A stretch of DNA of 64,000 nt. Source: an uncultured Opitutia bacterium. Its GTDB lineage: Bacteria > Verrucomicrobiota > Verrucomicrobiia > Opitutales > Opitutaceae. The translations under genes were made by a program, and so were the position numbers. The stretch spans positions 1-64,000 of the forward strand of contig CAITWF010000061.1 in the NCBI GenBank assembly GCA_903896015.1. The letters run 5' to 3'. Below, in pieces: positions 17,128 through 25,917 of this stretch (its first letter is position 1; each line of letters opens with the position of its first letter). The notes below the pieces were generated by a model that was given only the letters and a program-made list of their open reading frames with translations, was not told the origin of the DNA and ran no database searches.

Positions 17128-18323
17128 ATGAAAACACTCGGCATCGGCATGGTCGGCGCGCGCTACGGTGCGCGAATGCACCTCGCAAATTTCTCCGCCC
17201 TTCCCGCCGGCTCCGGCGAGCTTCGTGGGGTGTGCTCGCGCTCGAAGGAAAGTGCGGAGGCCTTCGCGAGGGACGCGAAAGTCGGCTTCATCACGGACGA
17301 CTTCGACGCGCTCCTCGCCCGCAAGGACATCGATGTCGTCGACCTGTGCGTGCCGCCGGCGCGCATCACGAGTTCGCGATCCGTGCGGCGAACGCGGGCA
17401 AGCATATCATCATGGAGAAGCCACTCACCGGGCATTTCGGCGAGCCCGGCGATCCGGAACCCATCGGGCTGAAAGTCCCGCGCACGAAGGTGCGCGAAGG
17501 CGCCCGCCGCAATGCCGCAGCCGTACGCGATGCGGTCACGCGCGCCGGCGTGAAATTTTGCTACGCGGAGAATTGGGTTTACGCGCCGCCGATCGACAAA
17601 ATGCGTCGGCTCATCGGCGCCTCGAAGGGCTCGATCCTGGAGCTGCGCGCCGAGGAAAATCACTCGGGCTCAAACTCGGTCTTCTCGCGTGACTGGAAAA
17701 ATACCGGCGGCGGCGCGTTGCTCCGTATGGGCGTGCACTCCGTCGGCGCGTGCCTCCATCTCAAGCAATGGGAGGGCGCGCAGCGTCTCGGCCGCGGCAT
17801 CCGCCCGGTCGCCGTCACCTGCGAAGTCGCCGACCTCGTGAACAGCGACGCCGCTACGCGCGCCCGCGCCACCGGCGCAAACCGCTGGATCAGCGCCGAT
17901 TCCATCGACGTCGAGAACTGCGCGAATCTCGTGATCCAGTTTGACGACGGTTCGCGCGCCAACGTGATCGTCAACGATAACGGGTCGGCGGCCTCAACAC
18001 GCGCGTCACCGCGTTCATGACCGATGGCGTCATCATGGCGAACATGACCTCGAACGACGCAATCGAATCCTTCGCGCCCGACACCGCGGTTTTCGGCGGC
18101 GAATATTTCACCGAAAAACTCGAGACCAAGTCCGGCTGGAACCGGCCGAGCGTCGACGAGGACTGGTTCCGCGGCTTCGCGCAGGAAATCGAAGATTTCG
18201 TTTCTGCGGTCCAAGAAAATCGGGAGCCGCGCTCCGGGCATCGAATTGGCGGTGGACTGCGTCGAGGTGATCTACGCCGGCTACCAGTCGGCGGAAGAAG
18301 GCCGGCGCATATCGCTAAGGTAA
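17128..18323 (+). pseudogene. Gfo/Idh/MocA oxidoreductase, frameshifted
   Basis: The reading starts as a normal NAD(P)-dependent sugar oxidoreductase (MKTLGIGMVGARYGARMHL, Rossmann N-terminus) but needs three frame changes to stay homologous. The first is near 17360, where VPPA continues as HHEFAIRAANAGKHIIMEKPL; the second is near 17985, leading into GGLNTRVTAFMTDG; the third is near 18236, leading into IELAVDCVEVIYAGYQSAEEG and a TAA stop at 18321. The first two behave as single-base losses, the third as a gain. Either the gene is decayed or the assembly is faulty here. The EKPL motif is intact. It probably once served the same sugar pathway as the divergent GH28. Confidence 0.75.
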
Positions 18324-18332
18324 GCGCCGCGC

Positions 18333-19760
18333 TCAGGTCGCGAGCGTGAAGAAAAACGTCGCGCCCTTGTCCGGCTCCGCCTCGGCCCAAATTCTTCCGC
18401 CATGGCGATCGATGATGCGGCGGACGGTCGCGAGACCGACGCCGGTGCCCTCGAATTCGTGCGCGTGGTGCAGCCGTTGGAAAACGCCGAAGAGTTTTTC
18501 GGCGTCGCGCAGGTCGAAGCCGACGCCGTTGTCGCGCACGAAGTAGACCGGCGTTTTATCTCCGGCGTCGCTCACACCGATTTCGATCACGGCGGAGGCG
18601 CGGGGGCGGGAGTATTTAAGGGCGTTGGAGAGGAGGTTCACGAAGACGACGCGCAGCAGCGCTGGGTCGCCGTCGGCGGGCGGCAGAGGCGCGAGTTTCA
18701 ATTCTACCTGGCGCCCGGCCCGCTCGCTCGCGAGGTCCGCGAACACCTCCTTAAACAGCTGATCCAGATCGACGAGCTGGCGGGAGAGTTCCTGACGGCC
18801 GAGCCGGGAAAAATTCAGGAGATCGTTGATGAGCGCGCTCATCTGGCCCGAGCCGTCGCGGATCATGCGGATGTAGCGCTCGGCGGACTCGGGCGGGAGC
18901 TTCGCGCGCGGATCGAGGAGCACATCGGCAAAGCCGGTGATCGTGCGAAGGGGCGTGCGCAAATCGTGCGCGGCGGAGGTGCAAAAGGCCTCAAGTTCGT
19001 CGTTGGCGGATTCGAGTTCGGCGGTGCGTTCGCGCACGCGTTTCTCGAGCAGCGCGTTTTGCTCTTGGATTTGCGCGAGCATGTGGTTGAAGGCATCCGT
19101 CAGCACACCGAGTTCGTCGTCGCCGAGCTTGGCTGCACGCACGGCGTAGTCGTGACGATCGGAGACGGCCGTCGCCGTCTCGGCGAGAGCGAGGATCGGG
19201 CGGGAGATTTCCCGCTGTAGCGCGCGGGAGAGGAGGTAGGCCACGAGCGAAGCGGCGACCACAACAAGCAGCGCGATGCCGCCGTAGAGACGGAGGCGTT
19301 CATACATCGCCTCCATGTCCGAACTAAGGTAAAGCGTTCCGAAGCGGTCGCTGCCCTTGAGCTGAACGACGGGGGTGAAGCCGATGAGATGGCCGGCGGC
19401 GAAGCGGTACCCGTCAGGTTGCGGCGTGGGCGGGAAGAGCGCGTCGGGGGCCACGGCGGGGTAACGCGAAAAGATCTTCCCTTCCTTGTCGTAGAGACAC
19501 GCGGCGACAATGTGCCGCTCGGCCTTGAGCGCACCTAGGATTTCGGTAGCATCCCGCTGATTCTCGAACGCCACCGCGCCCGTGCTCTCTGCGGCGATCA
19601 CCTCGCCGAGCGTGGCGAGTTGCTGGACCGCAGCCCGCCGGTAGGTGAGCAGCTCGTAGCCGACAAACGCCGCACACGTGAGCAGCAGCACCACGCCGCT
19701 GGTCACGAGGATCATCGTCATCAGCTTGCGCTGGATCGGAGTGTCGCGGAAGAGCGTCAT
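18333..19760 (-). CDS. Sensor histidine kinase with periplasmic sensor and HAMP
   Basis: The 475-residue membrane kinase has a first transmembrane helix at about 15-35, a periplasmic sensor of roughly 120 residues (CHASE8-like in pattern), a second helix near 160-180, a HAMP domain (LSRALQREISRPI), a coiled coil and a kinase core. The acceptor His lies in SAAHDLRTPL, with N-box FVNLLSNALKYS, G1 VRDNGVGF and G2 GTGVGLATV, all intact. The start lies five bases after the YfiR-like gene's stop; a longer reading is not credible. It is the last gene of an operon with a YfiR-like protein, a TonB receptor and a response regulator. Confidence 0.85.
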   Translation of the reverse strand: MTLFRDTPIQRKLMTMILVTSGVVLLLTCAAFVGYELLTYRRAAVQQLATLGEVIAAESTGAVAFENQRDATEILGALKAERHIVAACLYDKEGKIFSRYPAVAPDALFPPTPQPDGYRFAAGHLIGFTPVVQLKGSDRFGTLYLSSDMEAMYERLRLYGGIALLVVVAASLVAYLLSRALQREISRPILALAETATAVSDRHDYAVRAAKLGDDELGVLTDAFNHMLAQIQEQNALLEKRVRERTAELESANDELEAFCTSAAHDLRTPLRTITGFADVLLDPRAKLPPESAERYIRMIRDGSGQMSALINDLLNFSRLGRQELSRQLVDLDQLFKEVFADLASERAGRQVELKLAPLPPADGDPALLRVVFVNLLSNALKYSRPRASAVIEIGVSDAGDKTPVYFVRDNGVGFDLRDAEKLFGVFQRLHHAHEFEGTGVGLATVRRIIDRHGGRIWAEAEPDKGATFFFTLAT

Positions 19761-19765
19761 GTGTC

Positions 19766-20374
19766 CTACTCTCGCCCCGGCGCGACAATCGTGTCGGGCG
19801 TGAGGATTTTCGAGCTGATGATCAGGTCGCAGAATTTGGCGGCCTCGGGGTTGATCTTGAGGCGGATTTTTCCGCCCTCCATTGCGAAGCGCACCATGCC
19901 GCCAAGCCGCGTAAACATGTCGACATCCCCGACCGTCAGCACGCTGTGACGCCGGAGGTGCGCGAAGTCGCGCTCCAGCGAGTCCGTCTCCGAGGGACTG
20001 ATGAACAGGATATGGCATGCCGCAGCCTCCTCGGCTCGCTGGAAGCGGCGGACGACGAGCGCGCGTTCGCCAATTTTTTCGCCCTTCACGAGATCGTCGA
20101 GATAGGCGCCGAACGGATCGTTGCCCAGGACGCCGAGGACAAACGGGGCTTTCGGATCGGTGAACGCCGCGGCGGGCCACTCAACGAATTGGGCGAGTTT
20201 GTAGAGGAAGGCAGCCTTGAGCTGATACTCGGGCGTGGGCGTGGGCGTGGGCGCGGGCTGCGCTCGCGCACCCGGGAGCGCGAGCGCGAGCAATGCAAGC
20301 AGGAGCAAGCGCGCAGTGTACGGCCCCGGCGCGCCGCTCCGGCCGCCCTTGGTCATGCTCGTCAGAACCGCCAT
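19766..20374 (-). CDS. YfiR family (DUF4154) periplasmic protein
   Basis: YfiR-type proteins are periplasmic and control an inner-membrane signalling partner. The 202-residue product has a signal segment (LLLLALLALALPGARA), a short PTPTPTP linker, then the DUF4154 core: YQLKAAFLYKLAQFVEWP, VLGVLGNDPFG, CHILFISPSE and VLTVGDVDMFTRLGGMV with the closing INPEAAKF. Two starts are possible, at 20374 (overlapping the receptor gene's stop) or 20356. The partner here should be the HAMP kinase encoded five bases downstream. The linker is encoded by a 6-bp tandem repeat. Confidence 0.82.
   Translation of the reverse strand: MAVLTSMTKGGRSGAPGPYTARLLLLALLALALPGARAQPAPTPTPTPEYQLKAAFLYKLAQFVEWPAAAFTDPKAPFVLGVLGNDPFGAYLDDLVKGEKIGERALVVRRFQRAEEAAACHILFISPSETDSLERDFAHLRRHSVLTVGDVDMFTRLGGMVRFAMEGGKIRLKINPEAAKFCDLIISSKILTPDTIVAPGRE
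20231..20258. repeat. GGGCGT hexanucleotide tandem repeat inside the YfiR-like gene
   Basis: Three exact GGGCGT units and a variant GGGCGC unit lie in tandem; on the coding strand they specify the Thr-Pro linker after the signal peptide. Length changes by whole units keep the frame, so copy number could vary without destroying the gene. Confidence 0.6.
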
Positions 20375-22284
20375 GTGGCCTTGCCGTAGAAGCCGCGCTG
20401 GATTTCACGGCGCGAGCCGGGCGAGTTAAACTCCGGATGGTGTGCGTGCAGGAGATTTTGCCCGAGCAGGGAAAGCTCCCAGCCACCCGTGGGCCGCCAG
20501 CCGATCCGTAAATCGGCCTCAGCGTAGCCGGGAACGATGGTCGAACCGATCGCGCTGACGTAGCGCAAATCGACGTCGCAGTCGATCGTCGCCGACAGCG
20601 CGAGGAGCGAGCGCAGCGAGAGCTGGTGGTTCGGATCGCGCGCGATGCTGTCGCGCGTGCCACGATCGTTGTTGCCGGACTGCGGTTCGCTGTGCACGCG
20701 CAGCTCCGTCCAGCCCCAACGGAGGCGCCAAGCCGGGGTCGCGCGCCACTCTGCCGCCAGTTCCGCACCGGTGGATCGGCCGCGGAGACCGCTGCTGGAT
20801 TCGACGGGAAACGCGAGCGGTGGCGTCAGCGGCTCAAGGCTGCGGAGATCGTCGTAATTGTTGATGAAGGTCGCGAGCGAGAAATTGAGCGACGCGGTGG
20901 GCTGCAGGCGGTAGCCGAGCTCGTAGGCGACGAGTTTTTCCGCCACGACTTTTTCGCCGCCCGCGATCCGAAACGGCGGCGCGGCGGGCGAGTAGAGATC
21001 GCGATCGATGCGCGCGGGCGTGCGCACGGCCCGTGAGACCGCGGTCCAGATCGTCTGCTTCGTGTCGGGCGTCCAAGCAAGGCGCGCGCTGGGCTCCGCC
21101 TCGAAGCCGGTGTAGTCGTTATGCTCCACCTTCGTGCCAAAGGTCAGGTGCAGACGGTCGCGGCTGAGTTCAACTTCGTCCTGCGCGAACGCGCTGAACC
21201 ACTGGTGGCCGACGCGCGCGGGCAGAAAAGCGTTGGCGGGCGTGTTGAGCACGTCGTCTTCGACGAAGCGGTAGCCGAGGCCCCAGACGAAATCCTGCGC
21301 GGAGCCCATAGGCCGCCGGTGCTGGAAATCGAGGTCCCACGTGTTGAGATCCTGCGTGAACGAGCCGGGGATACGCCGGTGGGTGCGGTCGTAATAAAAC
21401 TGGAGCTTCGCATCCGAGTTGGGCGCGAGCGAGCGCGTCCATCGCCCGAGGACGTTGAGGCCGCTGGCCCGGATGTTGTCGGGACCGACCTGGCCCATGC
21501 TGCTATCGTAGCCATCACCCTGCAGGGTGAGCGCGGTGTCGGGTGTGGAGGTGGAATCGACGCGAAACCCGACCTGTCCCATCCGCCATGCGTCATTTGA
21601 ACGCTGACCATTTGGCCGCACTGAATCGCCGCGATCGAAATATTTTGCGTAGACGCGATAATAAGTGCCCGGGGCGATCTGCCCGCCATACTGCGCGACG
21701 GCCGAAGTGCGCAGTTCGCCACCGCCGCCCGCGGTCACGAGGGCGCCCTGCGTGTCCTTCGCGCTTTTCGTGGTGACATTAATCACACCGTTGACGGCGT
21801 TGGCGCCCCACTGCGTCGCGCCCGGACCGCTAATGACTTCGATCCGGTCGATGTCTTCGAGGACGGTATCCTGCACATCCCAGTAGACGCCGGCGTAAAG
21901 CGGTGTGTAGACCGTGCGCCCATCAACGAGAACGAGCAGCTTGTCGGCAAAGACGTTGTTAAATCCTCGCGCCGAGATCGCCCACTGGCGGGAATCAATC
22001 TGCGCGACCTCGAGGTTCGATGCGAGGCGCAGCGCCTCAGGCAGGCTCGTCGCACCCGAGCGGCGGATATCCTCACCGGTAATCACCTGGATCGCGGAGG
22101 CGACGGCGGAGAGTTTCTCCGGACGCTTCGAGACAGATGTCACCGCAATGTCCATCAATTGCTCGATCGTCATCTGCTTCAGCACGCTCGCCGAGGGCAG
22201 CGAGGTGGCCTGCGCCCGCATCGCCTCCGCGGAAAACGCGAGCGCGAGCACCGAGCCCAAAATGCAAACCGCGCGCCACCTCAT
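20362..22284 (-). CDS. TonB-dependent receptor
   Basis: This 640-residue outer membrane protein has a signal peptide, an N-terminal MTIEQLMDIAVTSVSKR segment that resembles a TonB-box region, a plug domain (about 50-160: AIQVITGEDIRRSGATSLPE, ARGFNNVFADKLLVLVDGR, VEVISGPGATQWGANAVNGV) and a 22-strand barrel ending in Phe (GKATWRF). It is shorter than SusC-type receptors and closer in form to vitamin B12 or siderophore receptors. Its start codon overlaps the regulator's stop (ATGA). Co-location with a YfiR-like protein, kinase and regulator suggests substrate sensing tied to uptake. Confidence 0.87.
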   Translation of the reverse strand: MRWRAVCILGSVLALAFSAEAMRAQATSLPSASVLKQMTIEQLMDIAVTSVSKRPEKLSAVASAIQVITGEDIRRSGATSLPEALRLASNLEVAQIDSRQWAISARGFNNVFADKLLVLVDGRTVYTPLYAGVYWDVQDTVLEDIDRIEVISGPGATQWGANAVNGVINVTTKSAKDTQGALVTAGGGGELRTSAVAQYGGQIAPGTYYRVYAKYFDRGDSVRPNGQRSNDAWRMGQVGFRVDSTSTPDTALTLQGDGYDSSMGQVGPDNIRASGLNVLGRWTRSLAPNSDAKLQFYYDRTHRRIPGSFTQDLNTWDLDFQHRRPMGSAQDFVWGLGYRFVEDDVLNTPANAFLPARVGHQWFSAFAQDEVELSRDRLHLTFGTKVEHNDYTGFEAEPSARLAWTPDTKQTIWTAVSRAVRTPARIDRDLYSPAAPPFRIAGGEKVVAEKLVAYELGYRLQPTASLNFSLATFINNYDDLRSLEPLTPPLAFPVESSSGLRGRSTGAELAAEWRATPAWRLRWGWTELRVHSEPQSGNNDRGTRDSIARDPNHQLSLRSLLALSATIDCDVDLRYVSAIGSTIVPGYAEADLRIGWRPTGGWELSLLGQNLLHAHHPEFNSPGSRREIQRGFYGKATWRF

Positions 22285-22973
22285 AGCCCGCGCTGGCGAT
22301 CGTGCCAGAGGACGGCTTCGCGCATCAATTCGCCGGCATCGTCAAGACCGAGCTTCTCTTTAATACGCGCGTCGTAGGAACCCACGGTCTTCACGCTCAC
22401 GCCGAGCCGATCGGCGATTTCCTTCGGACTGCGGCCCTGCCCGCGCTGGCGGAAGACCTCCATCTCGCGATCGCTCAGCACTTCCTCCGGGGAACCCCGG
22501 CCCTGCGCCGAGCCGCCGAACATCCGGCCAGCCAGTTGCGCGGTGAGCGATGGACTCGCGTAAAATTTACCCTCCAGCACCGTGCGAATACCATCGATGA
22601 TGCGCGGACCCGACTCACGTTTCACCGCGTAGCCATGCGCGCCGGCGCGAAACGCCCGCTCGGCCACGCTCGCCTCGTCATGCATCGAGAGCACGAGCAG
22701 ACGCACCGACGGAAACTGCGCCCGCATGCTCTTAATCAAATCGAGCCCCGAGCCGCGCGGCAGAGACAGATCTACGATCATCAGGTCAGGCCGCGCCTGC
22801 CCCACGGCCCCGAGTGCGATGGACGCCTCCTCCGCCTGCCCACATACTTCGAGATCGGATTCGAGCGTGATCATGCTCGCGAGCCATTCGCGCACGAGCG
22901 GATGATCGTCGACGAGAAAAACCCGTCGGCGCGCGGCCGCCTTGCCGAAAGGGGAATGCGTCTCCGGTTTCAT
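22281..22973 (-). CDS. NarL/FixJ-type response regulator
   Basis: The 230-residue regulator has a receiver domain (VFLVDDHPLVREWL, phospho-acceptor Asp68 in LMIVDLSLP, conserved Lys in GYAVKRE) and a LuxR-type helix-turn-helix near 165-225 (LSDREMEVFRQRGQGRSPKEIADRLGVSVKTV). The start at MKPETHS gives the usual length; an upstream ATG adds 33 atypical residues. It is the first gene of the operon with the TonB receptor, YfiR-like protein and HAMP kinase, and the kinase is its likely partner. It lies divergent to a glycosyltransferase gene. Confidence 0.87.
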   Translation of the reverse strand: MKPETHSPFGKAAARRRVFLVDDHPLVREWLASMITLESDLEVCGQAEEASIALGAVGQARPDLMIVDLSLPRGSGLDLIKSMRAQFPSVRLLVLSMHDEASVAERAFRAGAHGYAVKRESGPRIIDGIRTVLEGKFYASPSLTAQLAGRMFGGSAQGRGSPEEVLSDREMEVFRQRGQGRSPKEIADRLGVSVKTVGSYDARIKEKLGLDDAGELMREAVLWHDRQRGL

Positions 22974-23167
22974 GCGCGGAAAGCTCCCGAGCCACAGCGG
23001 CGAGCGATCGCCCGGGGGTGCAGGTAGGTCATCACAACGTGGTTCTGTGAACACATCTTGGCCGAGGCGCAAATTTTTCGTGCGGCCCGATTGTAGGGTA
23101 AAACCTCACAGCATCATTCCGCTCAACCCGGCAGACGCCGTCCGATCATTTCGGCTATTTTGAAAGT

Positions 23168-24052
23168 GTGACGCCCACCCTTAACCTTTCTGCCAGGGAG
23201 CAAGCTGCAAACTTCCTCTCCCTGTTGACAGAGACCGCCGTGCGCCGTGCGCCGGCCAAGGACCGCCCAGGCCACACCCAGCCCAACAGCCTCGCGCCCA
23301 TCAGCGCCACGATCCTGACCAAGAACAGCGAAGCGCTGCTCGGCCAGGTGCTCGCGGCGCTCGACTGGTGCGAGGAGGTCGTCGTGCTCGACACCGGCTC
23401 GACCGACCGCACGCTGGCGATCGCGGACTCGTTCGCGAACGTCAGCGTGCATCGGTGGGCGGGGCCGTTTCCCGGCTTCGGCCGTGCGCATCGCCGCGCC
23501 GTCGAGCTCGCGCGCCACGACTGGATCCTCTCGATCGACAGCGACGAAATCGTCTCGCCCGAACTGACAGAAGAGATTCGCGCGCTGCCGCTCGGCGAGA
23601 CCGGCGTCGTCTACACCATCCCGTTCAAGAACTACTATGCGGGTAAACACATCACCTCATGCGGCTGGTCGCCGGATCGGCACGAGCGGCTGTTTAATCG
23701 CAGGGTGACAAATTTCTGCGCGAGCGAAGTCCACGAGCGCGTGCAGACGCGGAATGTGGAAGTGGTCACGCTGCGTCACGCGATCGAGCACCACTCCTAC
23801 CGCTCGATCGACGATTTCCTGCGCAAGATGAACGCGTATTCGCACCTCTTTGCCGAGCAGAACTGCGGGCGCAAATCACCCGGCGCGATGACCGCAGTCG
23901 CGCGCAGCGGGTGGGCGTTTTTCAAAAGCTACTTCCTTGAACGGGGCTTCAGGCAAGGCGCCGAGGGGCTCACGATCAGCGCCTACAAATCACAGGTGGT
24001 ATTTTGGAAGTATCTCATGTTGCGCGAGGCGAATCTCCAACGCGCGACGTAA
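23168..24052 (+). CDS. Glycosyltransferase family 2, WaaE-like
   Basis: GT2 enzymes transfer sugars from nucleotide donors. The 294-residue product carries ISATILTKNSE, VLDTGSTDRT and SIDSDEIVSPEL (DxD-type metal site), all typical of the lipopolysaccharide core glucosyltransferase (WaaE/KdtX-like) group. The C-terminal part includes the RSIDDFLRKMNAYS helix common to that group. The start used is GTG with GAAAG just upstream; the first ~45 residues are not conserved, so the start is uncertain. A DUF2127 gene follows 16 bases later. A role in surface polysaccharide assembly is likely. Confidence 0.82.
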   Translation: MTPTLNLSAREQAANFLSLLTETAVRRAPAKDRPGHTQPNSLAPISATILTKNSEALLGQVLAALDWCEEVVVLDTGSTDRTLAIADSFANVSVHRWAGPFPGFGRAHRRAVELARHDWILSIDSDEIVSPELTEEIRALPLGETGVVYTIPFKNYYAGKHITSCGWSPDRHERLFNRRVTNFCASEVHERVQTRNVEVVTLRHAIEHHSYRSIDDFLRKMNAYSHLFAEQNCGRKSPGAMTAVARSGWAFFKSYFLERGFRQGAEGLTISAYKSQVVFWKYLMLREANLQRAT

Positions 24053-24068
24053 CAGTTCTTCCATAAAA

Positions 24069-24548
24069 ATGTCCCGCCCCCTTCCCCAGGTCATCCGCAC
24101 GATCGCGATCGTCGAGGCGGGCAAAGGACTGATCGCGCTGTGTGCCAGTGCCGGCCTACTGCTGGCGAGGAAAGACATGCTCGGTCTGCTTGGGCATTTC
24201 TTTCGCGTCCTCCAACTCGATCCCGCCAGCCACTATCCGCGGCTTATCGCGCAGGCGGCCGGCAGAGTCTCGGAGCGGGATATCTTCGTGCTCACGCTGC
24301 TTGCTTGGTTTTATGCGCTAGTGCGCGGGCTCGAAGCGTGGTGGCTCTGGCGTCAACGCCCCTGGGCGGAATGGTTCGCGCTCGGCTCAACCGCCTTTTA
24401 TCTGCCGGTCGAGGTCTACGAAATCAATCGCGCGCCGACTTGGCCGTTGCTCACGGTATTTGCCGTCAACCTTGCCATCGTCATTTACCTCGCGCTCGTG
24501 CTACGTAGCCGCATGCTCTGGGTGCACTCGGCCCTCGCCCGCGGCTAG
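24069..24548 (+). CDS. DUF2127 membrane protein
   Basis: The 159-residue product fits the DUF2127 family of small inner membrane proteins: a basic start (RTIAIVEAGKGLIALCASAG), a second hydrophobic segment, then LAWFYALVRGLEAWWLWRQR and AFYLPVEVYEI, and a last transmembrane helix. Three or four helices are predicted by eye. It is probably co-transcribed with the preceding glycosyltransferase gene. Function of the family is unknown. Confidence 0.75.
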   Translation: MSRPLPQVIRTIAIVEAGKGLIALCASAGLLLARKDMLGLLGHFFRVLQLDPASHYPRLIAQAAGRVSERDIFVLTLLAWFYALVRGLEAWWLWRQRPWAEWFALGSTAFYLPVEVYEINRAPTWPLLTVFAVNLAIVIYLALVLRSRMLWVHSALARG

Positions 24549-24619
24549 AGCTTCGGTGTTGTGACCAGCGCGGCAGCGAACAACCGCTGGTCGCGTGTGG
24601 CGTCGCCCGACCAATATCC

Positions 24620-25348
24620 ATGAGTCTGCTCGTCCTGATGTATCACCGCGCCGGCGGGGGCCGGTTCGGCAACGCCCCCGGGATGCTCGACGCCCATTTC
24701 GGCCACATAGCCGCGCACCACGTCAATGTCCTGCCCGGCGAACCGCTTGAGCCCACCGCACTCAACGTCTGCCTCAGTTTCGACGATGCCACCTTTGATT
24801 TTCACGCCGTGGTTTTGCCGCTGCTGAAAAAACATGGCCTGAGCGCGTTGCTCGCGGTGCCGCCTGGCGTCGTCCACGAACACGTTACGCCGCAGCCCTC
24901 GGCCCGCCTCGCAATCGAATCTGAACACGCCTTCGCCAACCCTGATCTAGGCGGGTTTTGCACCTGGCCGGAGTTGACGGAAATCGCCGCAAGCGGCCGC
25001 GTCGCGTTTGCTGCGCACGGCTTTACTCACCGCCGGCTCGACGACCCCACAGCCGATCTCGATCACGAGATGAAGGCATCGAAAGATCAGCTCGCAGCGC
25101 GGCTCGGGCAACCGATCGAGAGTTTCGTATTTCCCTTCGGGCGCAGCTCTTCACGCGCGCTTGAGATCGCAAACAAAAACTACCGTCATGCCTTTCGGAT
25201 CGGCAGCGCAAGCAACCGTTCCTGGACGGCGCGCGCGCTCTACCGCGTCGATGCCGATCGGATGGCGACGCCGACGGCTCTCTTTGCACCCGCCCGGCTC
25301 GCCGCCTATCGCGTGCGATATATCTGGAATCGGCTGCGCCGACGCTGA
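24620..25348 (+). CDS. Polysaccharide deacetylase family protein
   Basis: NodB-type deacetylases remove N-acetyl groups from chitin-like or peptidoglycan glycans. The 242-residue product opens with VLMYHRAGGG, has the catalytic SFDDA motif (LSFDDATFDF) and the metal-binding AAHGFTHRRL motif, and closes with SFVFPFGRSSSRA, the third family motif. No signal peptide is visible, so it probably acts in the cytoplasm or on a lipid-linked substrate. It lies downstream of a glycosyltransferase and a DUF2127 membrane gene, which supports a surface polysaccharide context. Confidence 0.85.
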   Translation: MSLLVLMYHRAGGGRFGNAPGMLDAHFGHIAAHHVNVLPGEPLEPTALNVCLSFDDATFDFHAVVLPLLKKHGLSALLAVPPGVVHEHVTPQPSARLAIESEHAFANPDLGGFCTWPELTEIAASGRVAFAAHGFTHRRLDDPTADLDHEMKASKDQLAARLGQPIESFVFPFGRSSSRALEIANKNYRHAFRIGSASNRSWTARALYRVDADRMATPTALFAPARLAAYRVRYIWNRLRRR

Positions 25349-25442
25349 GCCGCCCGGTAATTTTCTCCACCCGATCGCGCAGACAAATTCTCGCGGGGGT
25401 GACGCTTTGCAGTGTCTGCCACTGATCTCACGAACGTCCCAC

Positions 25443-25835
25443 TCACTCGTCCCGCACCCGGCCACGCTGCGATTTGTGCCGCGCACGATGTTTTTTCGCC
25501 TGAATCATCCGCACCTTTTGGCCGTGCGATTTCTGGCGTGTGCGACGGCGCTCGGTTTCGCGCGCGTCGATCGCTGCATCGGTTGCGGCACGGACTCGGG
25601 CCGCGAGTTTGCCGACGAGTTCGAACCACGCGAGTTCGCGGTTGGCGGACTGGGAGCGTTCGCGCTGGCAGCGGACCTCGAGCCCGGTCGGCCCGTGACG
25701 CAGCCAAACCGTCGAGGACGTTTTGTTGATCTTCTGGCCGCCGGGACCCGCCCCGCGCACGAAACGCTCCTCCACCTCGCTGGCGCGCCAGCCGAGGGCG
25801 GCCAGCCGCTCGTCGATTTGGGTTGGTAAAGCCAT
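25443..25835 (-). CDS. GGQ-domain peptide chain release factor-like protein
   Basis: The 130-residue protein is a stand-alone release-factor catalytic domain. It contains the universal peptidyl-tRNA hydrolysis motif in RGAGPGGQKINKTSS and a basic C-terminal tail (RRRTRQKSHGQKVRMIQAKK, rich in Lys and Arg) that in ArfB-like factors enters the empty mRNA channel. It lacks codon-recognition domains. A role in rescuing stalled ribosomes is likely. It could equally be the short release-factor-like family of uncharacterised function. It is flanked by unrelated genes. Confidence 0.83.
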   Translation of the reverse strand: MALPTQIDERLAALGWRASEVEERFVRGAGPGGQKINKTSSTVWLRHGPTGLEVRCQRERSQSANRELAWFELVGKLAARVRAATDAAIDARETERRRTRQKSHGQKVRMIQAKKHRARHKSQRGRVRDE

Positions 25836-25917
25836 GCGCGCCTCGTTTCTCTAGGGAAACTATTCTTCCGTCGTCGAGTCAAACGCCTCCCACCTTCAGC
25901 CTCCCATCTTTCGTCTC

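Noticed and set aside
25379-25419. Terminator between the deacetylase and release-factor-like genes
   Set aside because: GCAGACA and TGTCTGC arms are only 7 bp around a 27-base loop and no T run follows.
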